Below, piece by piece: positions 24,201-31,355 of a DNA stretch of 64,000 nt (positions are counted from its first letter, which is position 1; the number at the start of each line of letters is the position of its first letter). The DNA comes from Diphasiastrum complanatum (taxonomy: Eukaryota; Streptophyta; Lycopodiopsida; Lycopodiales; Lycopodiaceae): positions 8,851,234 through 8,915,233 of the forward strand of contig CM055094.1 of NCBI GenBank assembly GCA_029204225.1, in the 5' to 3' direction. A program made the position numbers and the translations under genes. The notes below the pieces were generated by a model that did no database searches, was not told the origin of the DNA, and worked only from the letters and a program-made list of their open reading frames with translations.

Positions 24201-26781
24201 CATTATTCTGAAGTTTGGGCAAAATTGGAATAATTAGCAAAGTCTTCAAGCTACATGTCTCTTGCAGCTCTGCTATCTTACTTTTACATAGTCGAGACGC
24301 ACCTCCAAATTTCATGTAAACGGGGTACACTGATTCTTGCTATAGTTTTTACATCTCCCATTTTAACAAGCCTTGAAATTCAACTGTGAATCTGCTATTC
24401 AATCATGAGCTGGACATTCACGTAAACAGGGTACACTAATTCTCATTGTAGTTTGTACATCTCCCATTTAACAAGCCTTGAAATTCGTTGTGAATCTGCT
24501 ATTTAGCTTTCATAGCAGATTGTTAGTCTCTGGTTGTGGCATATGTATCTTGTCATGTGAGTATAGGGGGTCAACTATTTCGACTAGAAGACATCCTGTT
24601 TTGTGAAATTATTGTGATTATATTTTTTGTGTTAGAACTTTTAGTTTCTGAGTTTGTATGTTTGTAGACACTTTTATCCAGAAAACAAGGAAATTGTACT
24701 TGGATACAAGGACTCAAAGGAACCTATCAAAGCTGAATGACGATTTATATGAAGTGCAGCAGATAATGACTCGGAATATTCAAGAGGTTCTGGGTGTTGG
24801 AGACAAACTTGATCGTAAGTTGGTCAGAAACGTCAGTTATCTGCTTTTCAAAATTTTAATTTATTTGATCTGAATAGAAACGTAATATAGTAAAGGTGCC
24901 ATCTTCTTTATCTGACTGGCTTGTCACTGGATCCGAAATACTGAAACTGTCTGTTGTTGCTGTTGTGAAACATTTGCAGAAGTCAGTCAAATGTCAAGTC
25001 GTTTATCTTCAGAATCTCGGGTTTATGCGAACAAGGCAAAAGATCTTAATCGACAGGTAGTTTCTTTCAAAGGGATGTTTGCAGTCATTAGCACTGTGGA
25101 GGGAGAATCTGTTGGCATTTAATGTTTGATTTCTTATGCAATTTCAGCCTGTCTGGTTTAAAGATTGTGTCATCTGCCAAGCTCATATGAAGAATGTTGC
25201 ATTCTGTTCTTGATCATCCAGAAAATTCTAATTTCTCCCTATCTGCACACATCAATCAGTAAGGGATCAGAAGTTATATGCCACGGGATCTGTACTGTTC
25301 ATTTAACTTCTTAGATTACTGTACAATCGTTTTACTTGGCTCCTCAAGGCAATTTTCTGGCACAAACTCTATTTGGTAAATTTTTTTTTGCCTTCACCAG
25401 TTGTCTTGCAATACCTTTGATCAGCAAGAGCCCAATTAATTAGTTCCAAAGTGAGGCTACTGGCTGTGGTATGCATGCAATGTTTTATGGAGATCTTTGA
25501 AAAATGTGGAGCTCACTTATAAGGGCGAAAATGTACCAGTTGAGATATGCCTAAATAATAAAGCCTGGACCCCATGAAATTGAGGTAAGGAAGTTAAATT
25601 GCATATTCTCTATCCATAAATAAAAGTGGGAAAGACCATCTCAGATTGAAGACCATCGGAAGCTTTGCATGGATGAGTGAACTTGTTGTCGTGGATTTTG
25701 GCTGTCATTATCATTAGAAATTTGAAAATACGTTCTCAATCAACCAAAGATGTAACTTCTTCCCCAGTAGGAAAGTGGCGACTTCTTGAGTACATATTTT
25801 CAATGGTTATTTGATTTTTGTTATTGTCAATATTTATCATTGTAGTTTGTGCTTTGCCAAATATCTTGACTGAATGTATATCTGAGGTTGCAGGCGGCTT
25901 GTATTGCTTGATATTTTTCCAAACATATTTGGTACATATGGTCAATGAATTTGAATATGCAAGTCATGTCTGAGAATACATGTGAGGATAAGGTATCTGA
26001 AATGGTGAACCCTTTTGCCTGGCTGCATCATTGCTTGAATGCTAAACATCTTTCATTTTGAATGGGACACGATTTTGCTGGACCTTATCAGCTTTACTTT
26101 CTAACCAATGATTAAGATTTGTGCACTAGAAATATGATTGTGTGGGATTCTACTTGAAATTTAATCGTGCTGTCTCCATCAGAAAATATTTTTGGGTATC
26201 AAGTTTTTTTTGCTCTTGGAGATATGTCTGTTTCATTGTTTACTCATTTGTGTTGTTGGAGTCCAGGCGTAAGTAGGGTAGAGCGTTAACAATTTTTGTC
26301 AAGGCTACTTAAAGTTATCATGGGCTTCTTATATTTGTTAGATCTTGTATGCTCCTCCGTTCTTACATACCTGTGATGTTTTGCCTTTAAAATGTTTCAA
26401 TCGATGCATAGGCCATTCTGTCAAGCATGAAATGTGATAATGTGGCTTTGCATTGAAGACACGAGTGGCTGTTTACTGCAAGTTTGTGTGCTAGCATTAT
26501 TGATGTACAGTGCAATTTTATTCCTTGTACTATTATCTTTCTGGAGTAAATGTCTAAACTGGAATAAGCTATCAGTCACGTTCATGCTGTTGGTGTTCTT
26601 TTTCATAGTCCGTGTTATGAAAGTTCAGTGCAACTTTTTTGATCAAGTGCTCTATTACTACACCTCACACGAGTTGCAATCTCATGTGTCTCAGGCCTTG
26701 ATCAGGAAGTGGGCACCAGTGGTGGTGGTTGTATCCATTGTGCTAATACTTCTGATTTTACGGAGGCGTATCTGGGGGTAG
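6110..26781 (+). CDS. SEC22: SEC22-type longin R-SNARE, five exons
   Basis: CDS joins 6110-6297, 6641-6801, 24668-24814, 24980-25056 and 26695-26781, giving 660 bases, 219 residues plus stop. This is close to the roughly 218 residues I recall for angiosperm SEC22. All four introns are GT-AG and the phases agree (2, 1, 1, 0). Residues 1 to about 125 form the longin domain (starts [20 protein letters not shown]; later RPYAFIKF). About 130-190 is the SNARE coiled coil ([17 protein letters not shown]). The last 28 residues hold a single membrane anchor rich in V, L and I. Known family role: a tail-anchored v-SNARE in ER-Golgi vesicle fusion. No lesion is seen in any exon. Intron 2, at 17,866 bp, is filled with retrotransposons. 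The start is chosen because the conserved longin N-terminus begins there. Confidence 0.95.
6641..6801 (+). CDS. SEC22: SEC22 exon 2 (longin domain, second half)
   Basis: The acceptor TTTCCAG precedes CTACATCATAG. The exon codes [20 protein letters not shown] and on to RPYAFIKF, ending in a lone G before the strong donor GTAAGTTA. The next coding base is 17,866 bp downstream. The split codon G+AC gives Asp, as expected between IKF and TFIQK. Confidence 0.94.
6802..7684 (+). other. SEC22 intron 2, first part
   Basis: Non-coding intron sequence between exon 2 and the first inserted retrotransposon. No gene is supported here. The bases just before 7685 (CTTAG) would be one half of the outer element's target-site duplication, but the other end of that element is lost. 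Confidence 0.6.
7685..8165 (+). repeat. 5' LTR of the outer Copia element
   Basis: A 481-bp LTR begins TGTTGAACTT and ends TTTTACAACA, two bases before a tRNA-Met primer site. The last 220 or so bases recur at 20615-20839 with about ten differences, which confirms the repeat. It contains a perfect 24-bp palindrome at 7847-7870 and a cluster of CATGCA/TGCATG motifs to 7942. Confidence 0.85.
8167..8178 (+). other. Primer-binding site (initiator tRNA-Met)
   Basis: TGGTATCAGAGC is the standard plant Copia primer-binding site, complementary to the 3' end of initiator tRNA-Met. It sits one base after the LTR end, which fixes the LTR boundary and the plus orientation of the outer element. Confidence 0.9.
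8195..8892 (+). pseudogene. Outer Copia gag, N-terminal part, broken
   Basis: The reading frame starts at ATG 8195 or 8207 ([19 protein letters not shown]). It meets stops from 8375, shifts frame, and continues as [20 protein letters not shown] to about 8710 and then a Lys-rich tail. The nested element is inserted at 8892/8893, just before the zinc knuckle. Gag packages the element's RNA; this copy cannot make a full protein. Confidence 0.8.
8888..8892 (+). repeat. Target-site duplication AAGAG (left)
   Basis: AAGAG lies immediately before the left LTR of the nested element and again immediately after its right LTR at 14209-14213. A perfect 5-bp duplication is the mark of Copia integrase, so this insertion is a simple transposition into the outer element's gag. 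Confidence 0.92.
8893..9289 (-). repeat. 3' LTR of nested Copia element
   Basis: A 397-bp LTR running TGAAGATT to CTTCAACA on the plus strand (TGTTGAAG...CTTCA in element orientation). It is nearly identical to 13811-14208. The C-rich run that follows at 9290 is the complement of the polypurine tract. Confidence 0.95.
9252..10530 (-). pseudogene. Nested Copia reverse transcriptase and RNase H
   Basis: Minus-strand pol end. From about 10523 it reads through the RT palm with the active-site box [11 protein letters not shown] (about 10250) and [14 protein letters not shown]. After a stop at 10074 it continues as [32 protein letters not shown] and [18 protein letters not shown], then [10 protein letters not shown] and [14 protein letters not shown] (RNase H). 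It ends with [13 protein letters not shown]. Relative to intact Copia RT, about 40 residues between the DETFA and [12 protein letters not shown] blocks are missing, with a frame change near 10530. The family enzyme copies element RNA into DNA; this copy should be inactive. Confidence 0.92.
9290..9300 (-). other. Polypurine tract of nested Copia element
   Basis: Read on the minus strand, TTAAGGGGGGGG lies directly before the TGTTGAAG start of the 3' LTR. This is the plus-strand priming site for reverse transcription. Confidence 0.85.
10546..11820 (-). pseudogene. Nested Copia integrase and start of RT
   Basis: The frame opens after a single stop at 11821. It carries the DDE integrase core: [22 protein letters not shown], then [13 protein letters not shown], holding the three acidic residues in the usual spacing. 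The C-terminal [13 protein letters not shown] motif and a long acidic linker follow. It ends in the first RT block (KWVYKTKF) before a frameshift. Integrase inserts element DNA and leaves 5-bp duplications like the AAGAG seen here. Apart from the upstream stop this domain is intact. Confidence 0.92.
11821..12370 (-). pseudogene. Nested Copia protease end and GAG-pre-integrase
   Basis: Frame on the minus strand from [16 protein letters not shown] through [16 protein letters not shown] to the zinc-binding region ([15 protein letters not shown], then [15 protein letters not shown]), ending at HSDLCGPM plus TAG at 11821-11823. The His and Cys residues of the HHCC integrase zinc finger are present. 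A short deletion with a frame change separates it from the protease active site near 12370. Confidence 0.88.
12338..13341 (-). pseudogene. Nested Copia gag and protease active site
   Basis: Gag starts at 13341 ([20 protein letters not shown]), runs to about 13050, then shifts frame and continues as [21 protein letters not shown] complete CCHC zinc knuckle ([14 protein letters not shown]) lies at about 12540-12585, and the protease motif [12 protein letters not shown] at about 12375-12400. The frameshift means gag cannot be made in one piece. Confidence 0.9.
13799..13810 (-). other. Primer-binding site of nested Copia element
   Basis: On the minus strand TGGTATCAGAGC directly abuts the 5' LTR, matching the initiator tRNA-Met 3' end. 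It fixes the element's orientation as minus. Confidence 0.93.
13811..14208 (-). repeat. 5' LTR of nested Copia element
   Basis: A 398-bp LTR matching 8893-9289 with about eight differences (for example GGGCACTTGC against GGGCCACGTGC). It is followed by the second AAGAG target copy at 14209-14213. Confidence 0.95.
14209..14213 (+). repeat. Target-site duplication AAGAG (right)
   Basis: The second copy of the 5-bp target. After it the outer element's gag resumes with the zinc knuckle region. Confidence 0.92.
14214..15665 (+). pseudogene. Outer Copia gag end, protease, integrase fragments
   Basis: Resumes the outer element. It has a zinc knuckle [14 protein letters not shown], then a protease region with [14 protein letters not shown] and [13 protein letters not shown], open to a stop at about 14750. 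A frameshifted GAG-pre-integrase follows (to [14 protein letters not shown]). Most of the integrase core is deleted. The C-terminal segment ([17 protein letters not shown], then VVFEEDKF) is open over 15195-15665. The element ends at KDKWLQAM, at the start of RT. Confidence 0.85.
15666..16530 (+). other. Intron DNA: GT/GA microsatellite and acidic open frame
   Basis: 15685-15770 has runs of GT and GA dinucleotides. An open frame at 15793-16113 codes an Asp/Glu/Pro-rich stretch ([20 protein letters not shown]), and a shifted frame after it is rich in Arg-Gly-Pro. This could be the tail of a transposase gene, but no catalytic motif is visible and I do not assign a family. Local GC is higher than in the flanks. 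Confidence 0.3.
16540..16850 (+). repeat. Direct repeat, copy 1 (about 310 bp)
   Basis: Starts GATCCCGATACGAACTC and is similar along its length to 18953-19260, 2.4 kb downstream in the same orientation. Shared blocks include CGAGCCTGGC, CGCAATTAGGTCAAGCGAA, CGTTTCTCCAAACGGGATCC and ACAGGGCTTCAGGGACACTT. It is followed by a 111-bp tandem array, as is copy 2. It is non-coding. Confidence 0.85.
16854..17165 (+). repeat. 111-bp tandem repeat, three copies
   Basis: Copies begin at 16854, 16965 and 17077 (spacing 111 and 112), each starting CAGTTTTGCA and containing AGTAAGCTGTTGAAGTTCAT and GACATAGTACTGTGTAGG. The third is cut at about 17165. Two related units lie at 19335-19530. They are near-identical, so the expansion is recent. 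Confidence 0.9.
17200..17840 (+). repeat. Long inverted repeat, left arm
   Basis: Pairs with the reverse complement of 17890-18600. Matching blocks in order include GACCATTCACTCTT, AGTTGTTTTCATCA, GGAATTGAGGACGCACACCA, GAGCAAGATTCT / AAGCAAGATTCT, CTGAACTCAGACACCCAA, AAGAAAGCAATGG / CGAAAGCAATGG and TCCCGGATTTTACCAC. The homology is imperfect, with indels, and runs almost the full arm. Both arms carry a GATGATGA-GAGTACAAGC acidic-codon stretch but no full open frame. Confidence 0.88.
17890..18600 (-). repeat. Long inverted repeat, right arm
   Basis: The inverted copy of 17200-17840, separated from it by about 50 bases. Transcription of SEC22 intron 2 would place both arms in one RNA that can fold into a long imperfect hairpin. 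The outer ends carry GTGAATGGTC/GACCATTCAC motifs. Confidence 0.88.
18953..19260 (+). repeat. Direct repeat, copy 2
   Basis: The second copy of the 16540-16850 repeat (starts GATCCCGATACGAACCC), diverged by substitutions and small indels. It is followed by two units of the 111-bp repeat. Confidence 0.85.
19335..19530 (+). repeat. 111-bp tandem repeat, two further copies
   Basis: Two units, each with AGTAATTAGTAAGCTGTTGA. They are the same family as 16854-17165 but carry GTAGTGTGTAGG or GTAGTGTGTCGG in place of GTACTGTGTAGG. They show that the direct repeat and the array were duplicated as a block. Confidence 0.85.
19531..20614 (+). other. Intron DNA with homopolymer and CpG-rich patch
   Basis: No gene. 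A C/G-rich run lies at about 19915-19980. T-run and A-run next to each other occur at about 20030-20057. At 20070-20132 there is a dense CpG patch built from GACGC/GCGTC words. LTR-like sequence begins near 20615. Confidence 0.5.
20615..20839 (+). repeat. Partial LTR of the outer Copia family
   Basis: Matches the last 220 or so bases of the LTR at 7685-8165 (shared GAATTGGCATAGAGTAGAGT, CTAGGGTCCTGAGCTCATAA, ending TTTTACAACA). No primer site follows (GTGGTGCG instead), and the first half of the LTR is absent. It is either a truncated solo LTR or the displaced 3' LTR of the outer element. Confidence 0.85.
21397..21747 (-). other. Acidic open frame, unrecognised
   Basis: A 116-codon minus-strand frame rich in Asp, Glu and Arg ([20 protein letters not shown], then [18 protein letters not shown]). 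Composition suggests a disordered protein tail, possibly from a transposase. There is no known motif, it lies within an intron on the opposite strand, and it could be chance in a biased sequence. Confidence 0.2.
22125..22520. repeat. Cluster of short palindromes and TTGCCAGATCA repeats
   Basis: 22125-22260 holds paired blocks GGAATGCATTCCTAGGAGC and GGAATGCGTTCCTAGGAGC, each followed by GTGCCGTACCATT, plus inverted GGAACGGTT / AACCGTTCC words. 22360-22515 holds at least four copies of (GG)TTGCCAGATCA mixed with AGATCAA words. It is non-coding intron DNA. Confidence 0.7.
23421..23585 (+). repeat. 82-bp tandem duplication
   Basis: Two adjacent copies begin at 23421 and 23503 (TGGCTCCCCCTTATTGTTAG), differing at a few sites. 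It lies in SEC22 intron 2, about 1.1 kb before exon 3. Confidence 0.9.
24310..24515 (+). repeat. 106-bp tandem duplication
   Basis: Copies begin at 24316 and 24422 (GTAAACGGGGTACACT / GTAAACAGGGTACACT) and share ACATCTCCCATTT and AACAAGCCTTGAAATTC. They lie within 360 bp of SEC22 exon 3. Confidence 0.88.
24668..24814 (+). CDS. SEC22: SEC22 exon 3 (SNARE motif, first part)
   Basis: The acceptor TTTGTAG precedes ACACTTTTATCCAG. The exon codes [18 protein letters not shown], then the N-terminal half of the SNARE helix ([20 protein letters not shown], then GVGDKLD). It ends with C before the donor GTAAGTTG. Intron 3 is 165 bp. Confidence 0.94.
24980..25056 (+). CDS. SEC22: SEC22 exon 4 (SNARE motif, second part)
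   Basis: A 77-bp exon between ATTTGCAG and GTAGTTTC. It codes the end of the split Gln codon, then [20 protein letters not shown] and DLNRQ, the C-terminal half of the SNARE helix. Intron 4 is 1638 bp (25057-26694) and shows no coding or transposon signature. Confidence 0.92.
26695..26781 (+). CDS. SEC22: SEC22 exon 5 (membrane anchor and stop)
   Basis: The acceptor GTGTCTCAG precedes GCCTTGATCAGG. The exon codes [13 protein letters not shown], a hydrophobic run, and the basic C-terminus RRRIWG, then TAG. This is the single-pass tail anchor expected for SEC22. An open frame upstream of 26695 in the same phase is intron and not part of the protein. Confidence 0.93.
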   Translation, partial: ALIRKWAPVVVVVSIVLILLILRRRIWG

Positions 26782-29090
26782 TATTTTTTGGTCTAGGGAG
26801 CTACTCATTTTTTTGAAAAGATCAAAGGAAGCAATGCATTGAGAAAATTTGCTTGATAGACGTGAATCTATATGTGCTTCTCAAGAGGCCTGAGGCTGAC
26901 TTTTGGATGTAATATAATGACACATCTGAAATGTCCCTTCTTAGGGTAATGCTTTTGCAGTGATAACTGGAGACCTTTTTAATGGTTGAACTCCAGATTG
27001 ATTTTGTTTCTTATTTTTTGATTATTATTGAGATAATCTGAAGAAACAACTCTATCAATAATAAGTGATTGTTGAACTGGAATGGTGTCTTTGTCACTTG
27101 GAGCCCATTGGGGGAAACAGAGTTTTTCATTTTTTAGCAAAGTTTGCGGTGTGAGATAAAGGAGTAAAAAATGTTTTAGTTATCCAGCCAACAATTGTAT
27201 GAATTTCCTGAAACTTTCATTTGTGGGCAGTTTGCATCTCTTGAACATGTCAGCTTTAATTCTATACTAAAATTTCAATTCTCTTTTTGAAACCCTCACC
27301 CAGAGACGCGCCATTAATGCATATTGTGTTGCAGCAATAGTAACACTAATAATAATGCAATGTGGAAATAGAAGAGTTAAGAAAAGCATATGAAAATGAG
27401 TCATGTAGTTGTCTTCGTTGTGAACTAAATTCTTGAGAGCCTATTTTTCCTCCAAGAATGTGTCAATTCTTTTAGTATGGGGAATTACACCAATGCAATT
27501 GTACTTCGTACATGAAATAACATTATAAAATAATTACTTTAAGGTCTGTATGAAATATTCCGAGTTCAAATGCCTTGCACTTAGAGGTTGATGGCGTCTT
27601 TTTGAAACGGAAAGCATTTTTGTCCTTATATTAAATCCTTTTCAGTTTTTACGTGGACATTACATTCCCAAGTTGTGGTAAAGCTTCAATTGTACTCATT
27701 ATGTCCTGGATAAGTATGCACGTGTTGCGAAGATATGGCTTTTCTCAGGAAGAATTGAAAGTGGATTGTAAATTTTTGTTTACCTGGCATAATTTGGAAG
27801 CCCTATGTTTTGTTGAGGGTATTCACATGAATAATGCACCTAGTGAGTTTATTACAAAAGTATATCCTTAGTGTTTTATATGATTATGGTCTGGAATAAG
27901 TGAAGTAAAACGCTTCATTGAAGCTGTATTGGAATGCACATTTCAGAGCATGAGCCTTCCTGGAATCTGCAACTCTACCGTCAACTGTTAAAAAGGATCA
28001 TAAAGATTAATGTATTATCAAGGTCTATAGACTATTAGTTCCTATTGTGGAAGATAATCCAAATTTTAAATAAACAAATGGCTTGATTCAATAATCTAAG
28101 GTGCTATCCACTTTTCTGCACCCAAAGGCTTTTTTTTTTCCTGACCTTGCAGCTTTGTATGACACTGCATTGCCTTGCTTTTCATTTGCCAAGCTTATAA
28201 AATACATTGTCAGTTTCCAGCAAAAGTTTGGGCAGAAATATGTTCTGGTGGTGGTACTCTGAAAGTAAATTGGCCTGGGGAGGGAGGAAGCTTACATTGT
28301 CGGTACACATTTTTAGCTTCCTAGAAAGATGGCATATTATTATATGATCGTATGATCATTCATAAATGTCTAAATTTGTTTCATCATTGAACCAAACTTA
28401 AGAATTGATGCAAAGTGGTATTTTTTTGGATTGGCCTTTCATATCCCCTATAGCACACCTTGTAAGCTACGCGTTATGTACAATATTTTATATTTCGTTT
28501 TGATCAAGACTATTTTTAGGTTTTGAAGTGTTTGTGTTTTTTGTATGTTGTGTTGTGTGCTTGAATGGATTCAAGCTCCAAAGCTCAAGGGGAGGAAAAG
28601 GTCTTGATGGAAACACCAAAGCATTGGCTTGAAGAGTTGTGTGAGAAAGTATTCCTTAAACAAATATGAAAATCTTTAATTTTGATAAGTTAAAAATTTG
28701 ATATTTTCATCAAAAGTTTTCTACCTTGTACACTCTTGTATGATTGTGCTTGACAATGAAAATAATTTTTTGAGAATGAGATGTTTTGAGCGAACGTCGC
28801 TTATGGCCATGCCATGCTCTCCCTTGCTGCTTCTTCCTTGTCCTCCTGTAATTTAATCTAACTCCTACTCATCCCAACAGCCCTTCTTCCTCCTCTAATT
28901 TTTACTCTCTCAAATAAAACTTGTAGAAAATGAACTGTTTTTCAACAATCTGCATATTTGAACTGATTGTCACTACAGTCTGCATATTTAGTCAGGTTTT
29001 TTCACAAGCAAAAAACTCGTCACCCGACACTGTCGCTTCTTTTTATCTTCTTGAGCAACTAAGTGTTTAGCGACACTTATGTAAGTTGTT
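26782..29090. other. SEC22 3' region and intergenic DNA
   Basis: The first few hundred bases are presumably the SEC22 3' UTR; I see no unambiguous polyadenylation signal. The rest is AT-rich and has no recognisable gene or element. Confidence 0.35.
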
Positions 29091-29131
29091 TTTGGGCCAT
29101 TTAGGTACTTCCAAAAAAGTGACACTTTTTG

Positions 29132-29295
29132 CGAAAAATGCGACACTACATTTTTACATGCAGTTTCCGACAAGCGACAATTAGGGCAAAATGCAACACT
29201 ACATTTTTACATGCAATTTCTGATAGACGACAATTAGGGCAAAACGCGACACTGCATTTTTACACGCAGTTTATGACAGGCGAAAAATGTGACAC
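29132..29295 (+). repeat. 53-bp tandem repeat, three copies
   Basis: Units at spacing 53 (CGACACTACA at 29141, CAACACTACA at 29194, CGACACTGCA at 29247), each with TTTTTACATGCAGTTT or a close variant and GCGACAATTAGGGCAAAA. Confidence 0.88.
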
Positions 29296-29311
29296 TTGCC
29301 TTTAAAATTGC

Positions 29312-29382
29312 GAAGGTGCCCTACAAATGTCAAAGGTGTCCTACAAATGCCAACGGTGTCCTACAACTGTCAAAGGTTGTCC
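29312..29382 (+). repeat. 20-bp tandem repeat, four copies
   Basis: Units start at 29313, 29333, 29353 and 29373, exactly 20 bases apart: AAGGTGTCCTACAAATGYC and variants. It directly follows the 53-bp array. Confidence 0.88.
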
Positions 29383-29489
29383 TTAACTAAAGGCAAAGGC
29401 CAAAAAGCCAAGGAGTGTTGCGTCGTCCATGTGTGGATTTACAAGGGATTCCAAATACCATATCGTTACGTCTTCATGCTCCAACAATA

Positions 29490-30166
29490 AACCGATCTAT
29501 TGATCAGTTTAGCAGATGTTAACTATCTTATAAATGTAAAGCTAGAATACTACAAGATTTTCTAGTTGCTATAAATGTAAATGAGCGATTGAAGATATTA
29601 TAAGTCATCATATGACAAGTCATCATATATCAGAGGATGATTAGACAGAGATCAAACAACTAGATCGGGTCTTTCAGTAAATGACTCCTCAGAGTTAGTG
29701 ATTAGAGAGAGAGAGAGAGAGAGATTCAAAACTTTAGCAATTGTTTTGAATTTGTAAATAGGATCACGTGCTTATCAGCGCGATTGTATTGTGATCTGAT
29801 CGTTGTTACTACAAAATTATTATACAGATTCGCTATTGTTCTACACCATTGCATTCTTGTTGAATGATAATAACTCTCACTCCTCTTACACAAACATTAT
29901 TATAAGAGAAATGTATGGCTGTCTCTGACGCCTAAATATTTTTACATTCTCTTCTTAATCAGGTTATCAGTATTAGAGGATTGCATGGCTGTCTCAGATG
30001 CCTAATTGTTTCTGCAATCTCTCTTTCACGACAGTCTAAGACTCCTACACTGATAATCTGATTCAACACAAAAGAACAGCTCGTAAACTCCATTCTCTAA
30101 GTAATCAATGATCATGTTATTAAGAATTTTTGTTTCATCAGTTTACATCAATCCAAAATGTCAACA
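29490..30166 (+). repeat. Probable Copia LTR, solo or truncated
   Basis: LTR-like DNA ending TCAACA at 30166, four bases before a primer site at 30171. It contains a (GA)n tract at about 29706-29724 and a block GGCTGTCTCTGACGCC that resembles GGCTGTCTTTGACGCC in the LTR at 38449-39668. The left end is uncertain and may include the tandem arrays above. No gag follows. Confidence 0.55.
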
Positions 30167-30170
30167 GACG

Positions 30171-30182
30171 TGGTATCAGAGC
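30171..30182 (+). other. Orphan primer-binding site
   Basis: TGGTATCAGAGC with no gag after it. It marks the start of an internal region that has been lost. Confidence 0.8.
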
Positions 30183-30251
30183 TGATAATTTCCATCCACG
30201 AGCATCCCACAGGTGTCTATTCCTTGGATGGAGGTATGGAACCTTTTGAGG

Positions 30252-30978
30252 TGTTAGGACCTTACCATGGGTATTGGTCATTTTCCTAAACCTTGGGCCT
30301 CAACCTTGTTTCATAATCACATAATTGGCCTTGGGCCAGTGTTAGTCATCACATATGGGTCATGGGGAGCTAGTAGGAGAGTGCACCTACTAGGGTCCCT
30401 TGATGCGCCTTAATAAACCAAGAAGTTATTAACCAATAAATATAAGTTATGGAAGGTGTCTCTTGACATTCCACTAATTTGTGAGGCTCTTGCCCTTTCC
30501 TTTGCCTCCCCTCTTCTCATTGGCTTGTGAAGACATTTACTAGTGCTTTGGAGGGAGTCATTTGCAATCTATAAGAGGGGGAGAGGGCGCCCAAATAGGG
30601 CGAGATTTCTTGTGTTGTTTCTTGCTTCTATTCCCTAGTGGAAGGCTGGAGTGTAGAGAGCATTGTTTTGGCTTGCTTACTCTTGTGAGTATCACCATCT
30701 TTAGTATGAGACTTAGACGGGGGTAGGATCTTGAGTATGCTTGTGTTTGTGAGGGTAGTATTTGTGGTGAAGCAAGGGGGTGCTAGATAGGCTTGCTCGC
30801 GCATGGATCTAGCTATGGTTGGGTGATGAATTCTTGAGCCATTTTGATTGTCTACTTTGGAAAGATCTTAGGGACATTGGAGGAGAGTCACATTGGAGGG
30901 CTTTTTGGAGGCATTGGTGGACATCAACTCAAAAGCTTGGAGGGCAACTCTTCCTTGTTGTAAAAGAGGTATCAGAGC
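30252..30978 (+). repeat. Possible second LTR with partial primer site
   Basis: A region beginning near TGTTAGGACC (about 30252) leads to GGTATCAGAGC at 30968-30978, an 11-base match to the Copia primer site. The LTR ends are not fixed and no coding region follows, so this is tentative. Confidence 0.4.
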
Positions 30979-31355
30979 CTCTTCCAAAGTGGGAATGGTA
31001 AATTCTAGACCTCTTTTTTTGTTGCATAAAAATCTACCATCAAACCATTCAAAATTGGCTAAGAACAATATCAAAAATTCTTGTTTGGACCTTATTGTGG
31101 ATTTCATGATCATCTCTAGAGCCTTCAATCTCGCATTGATTCTTGCAAAAACTCATAAGGGATTATGCAAAAATAAGTCACCTTCTATGTCAAATTTATA
31201 GAAGTTCAGTTAAATTTGTCTTGACTTGGTTATGTTCCAAACAATAGTGTTCGTGTTACAAATTTAGTGTTAAGAAACTTGTTCATGTTACAAATTTAGT
31301 GTTAAGAAACTTGTTCGCTTCTCAATGAGGCTCATAACTTTCACTTTTACTTACA

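Noticed and set aside
26434-26694. Hydrophobic open frame running into SEC22 exon 5
   Set aside because: Only the part after the TGTCTCAG acceptor matches SEC22; the upstream portion is intron 4 that happens to be open.
29132-29382. Regular repeats considered as a CRISPR-like array
   Set aside because: Units are directly adjacent with no unique spacers, in a plant nuclear context; they are ordinary tandem repeats.
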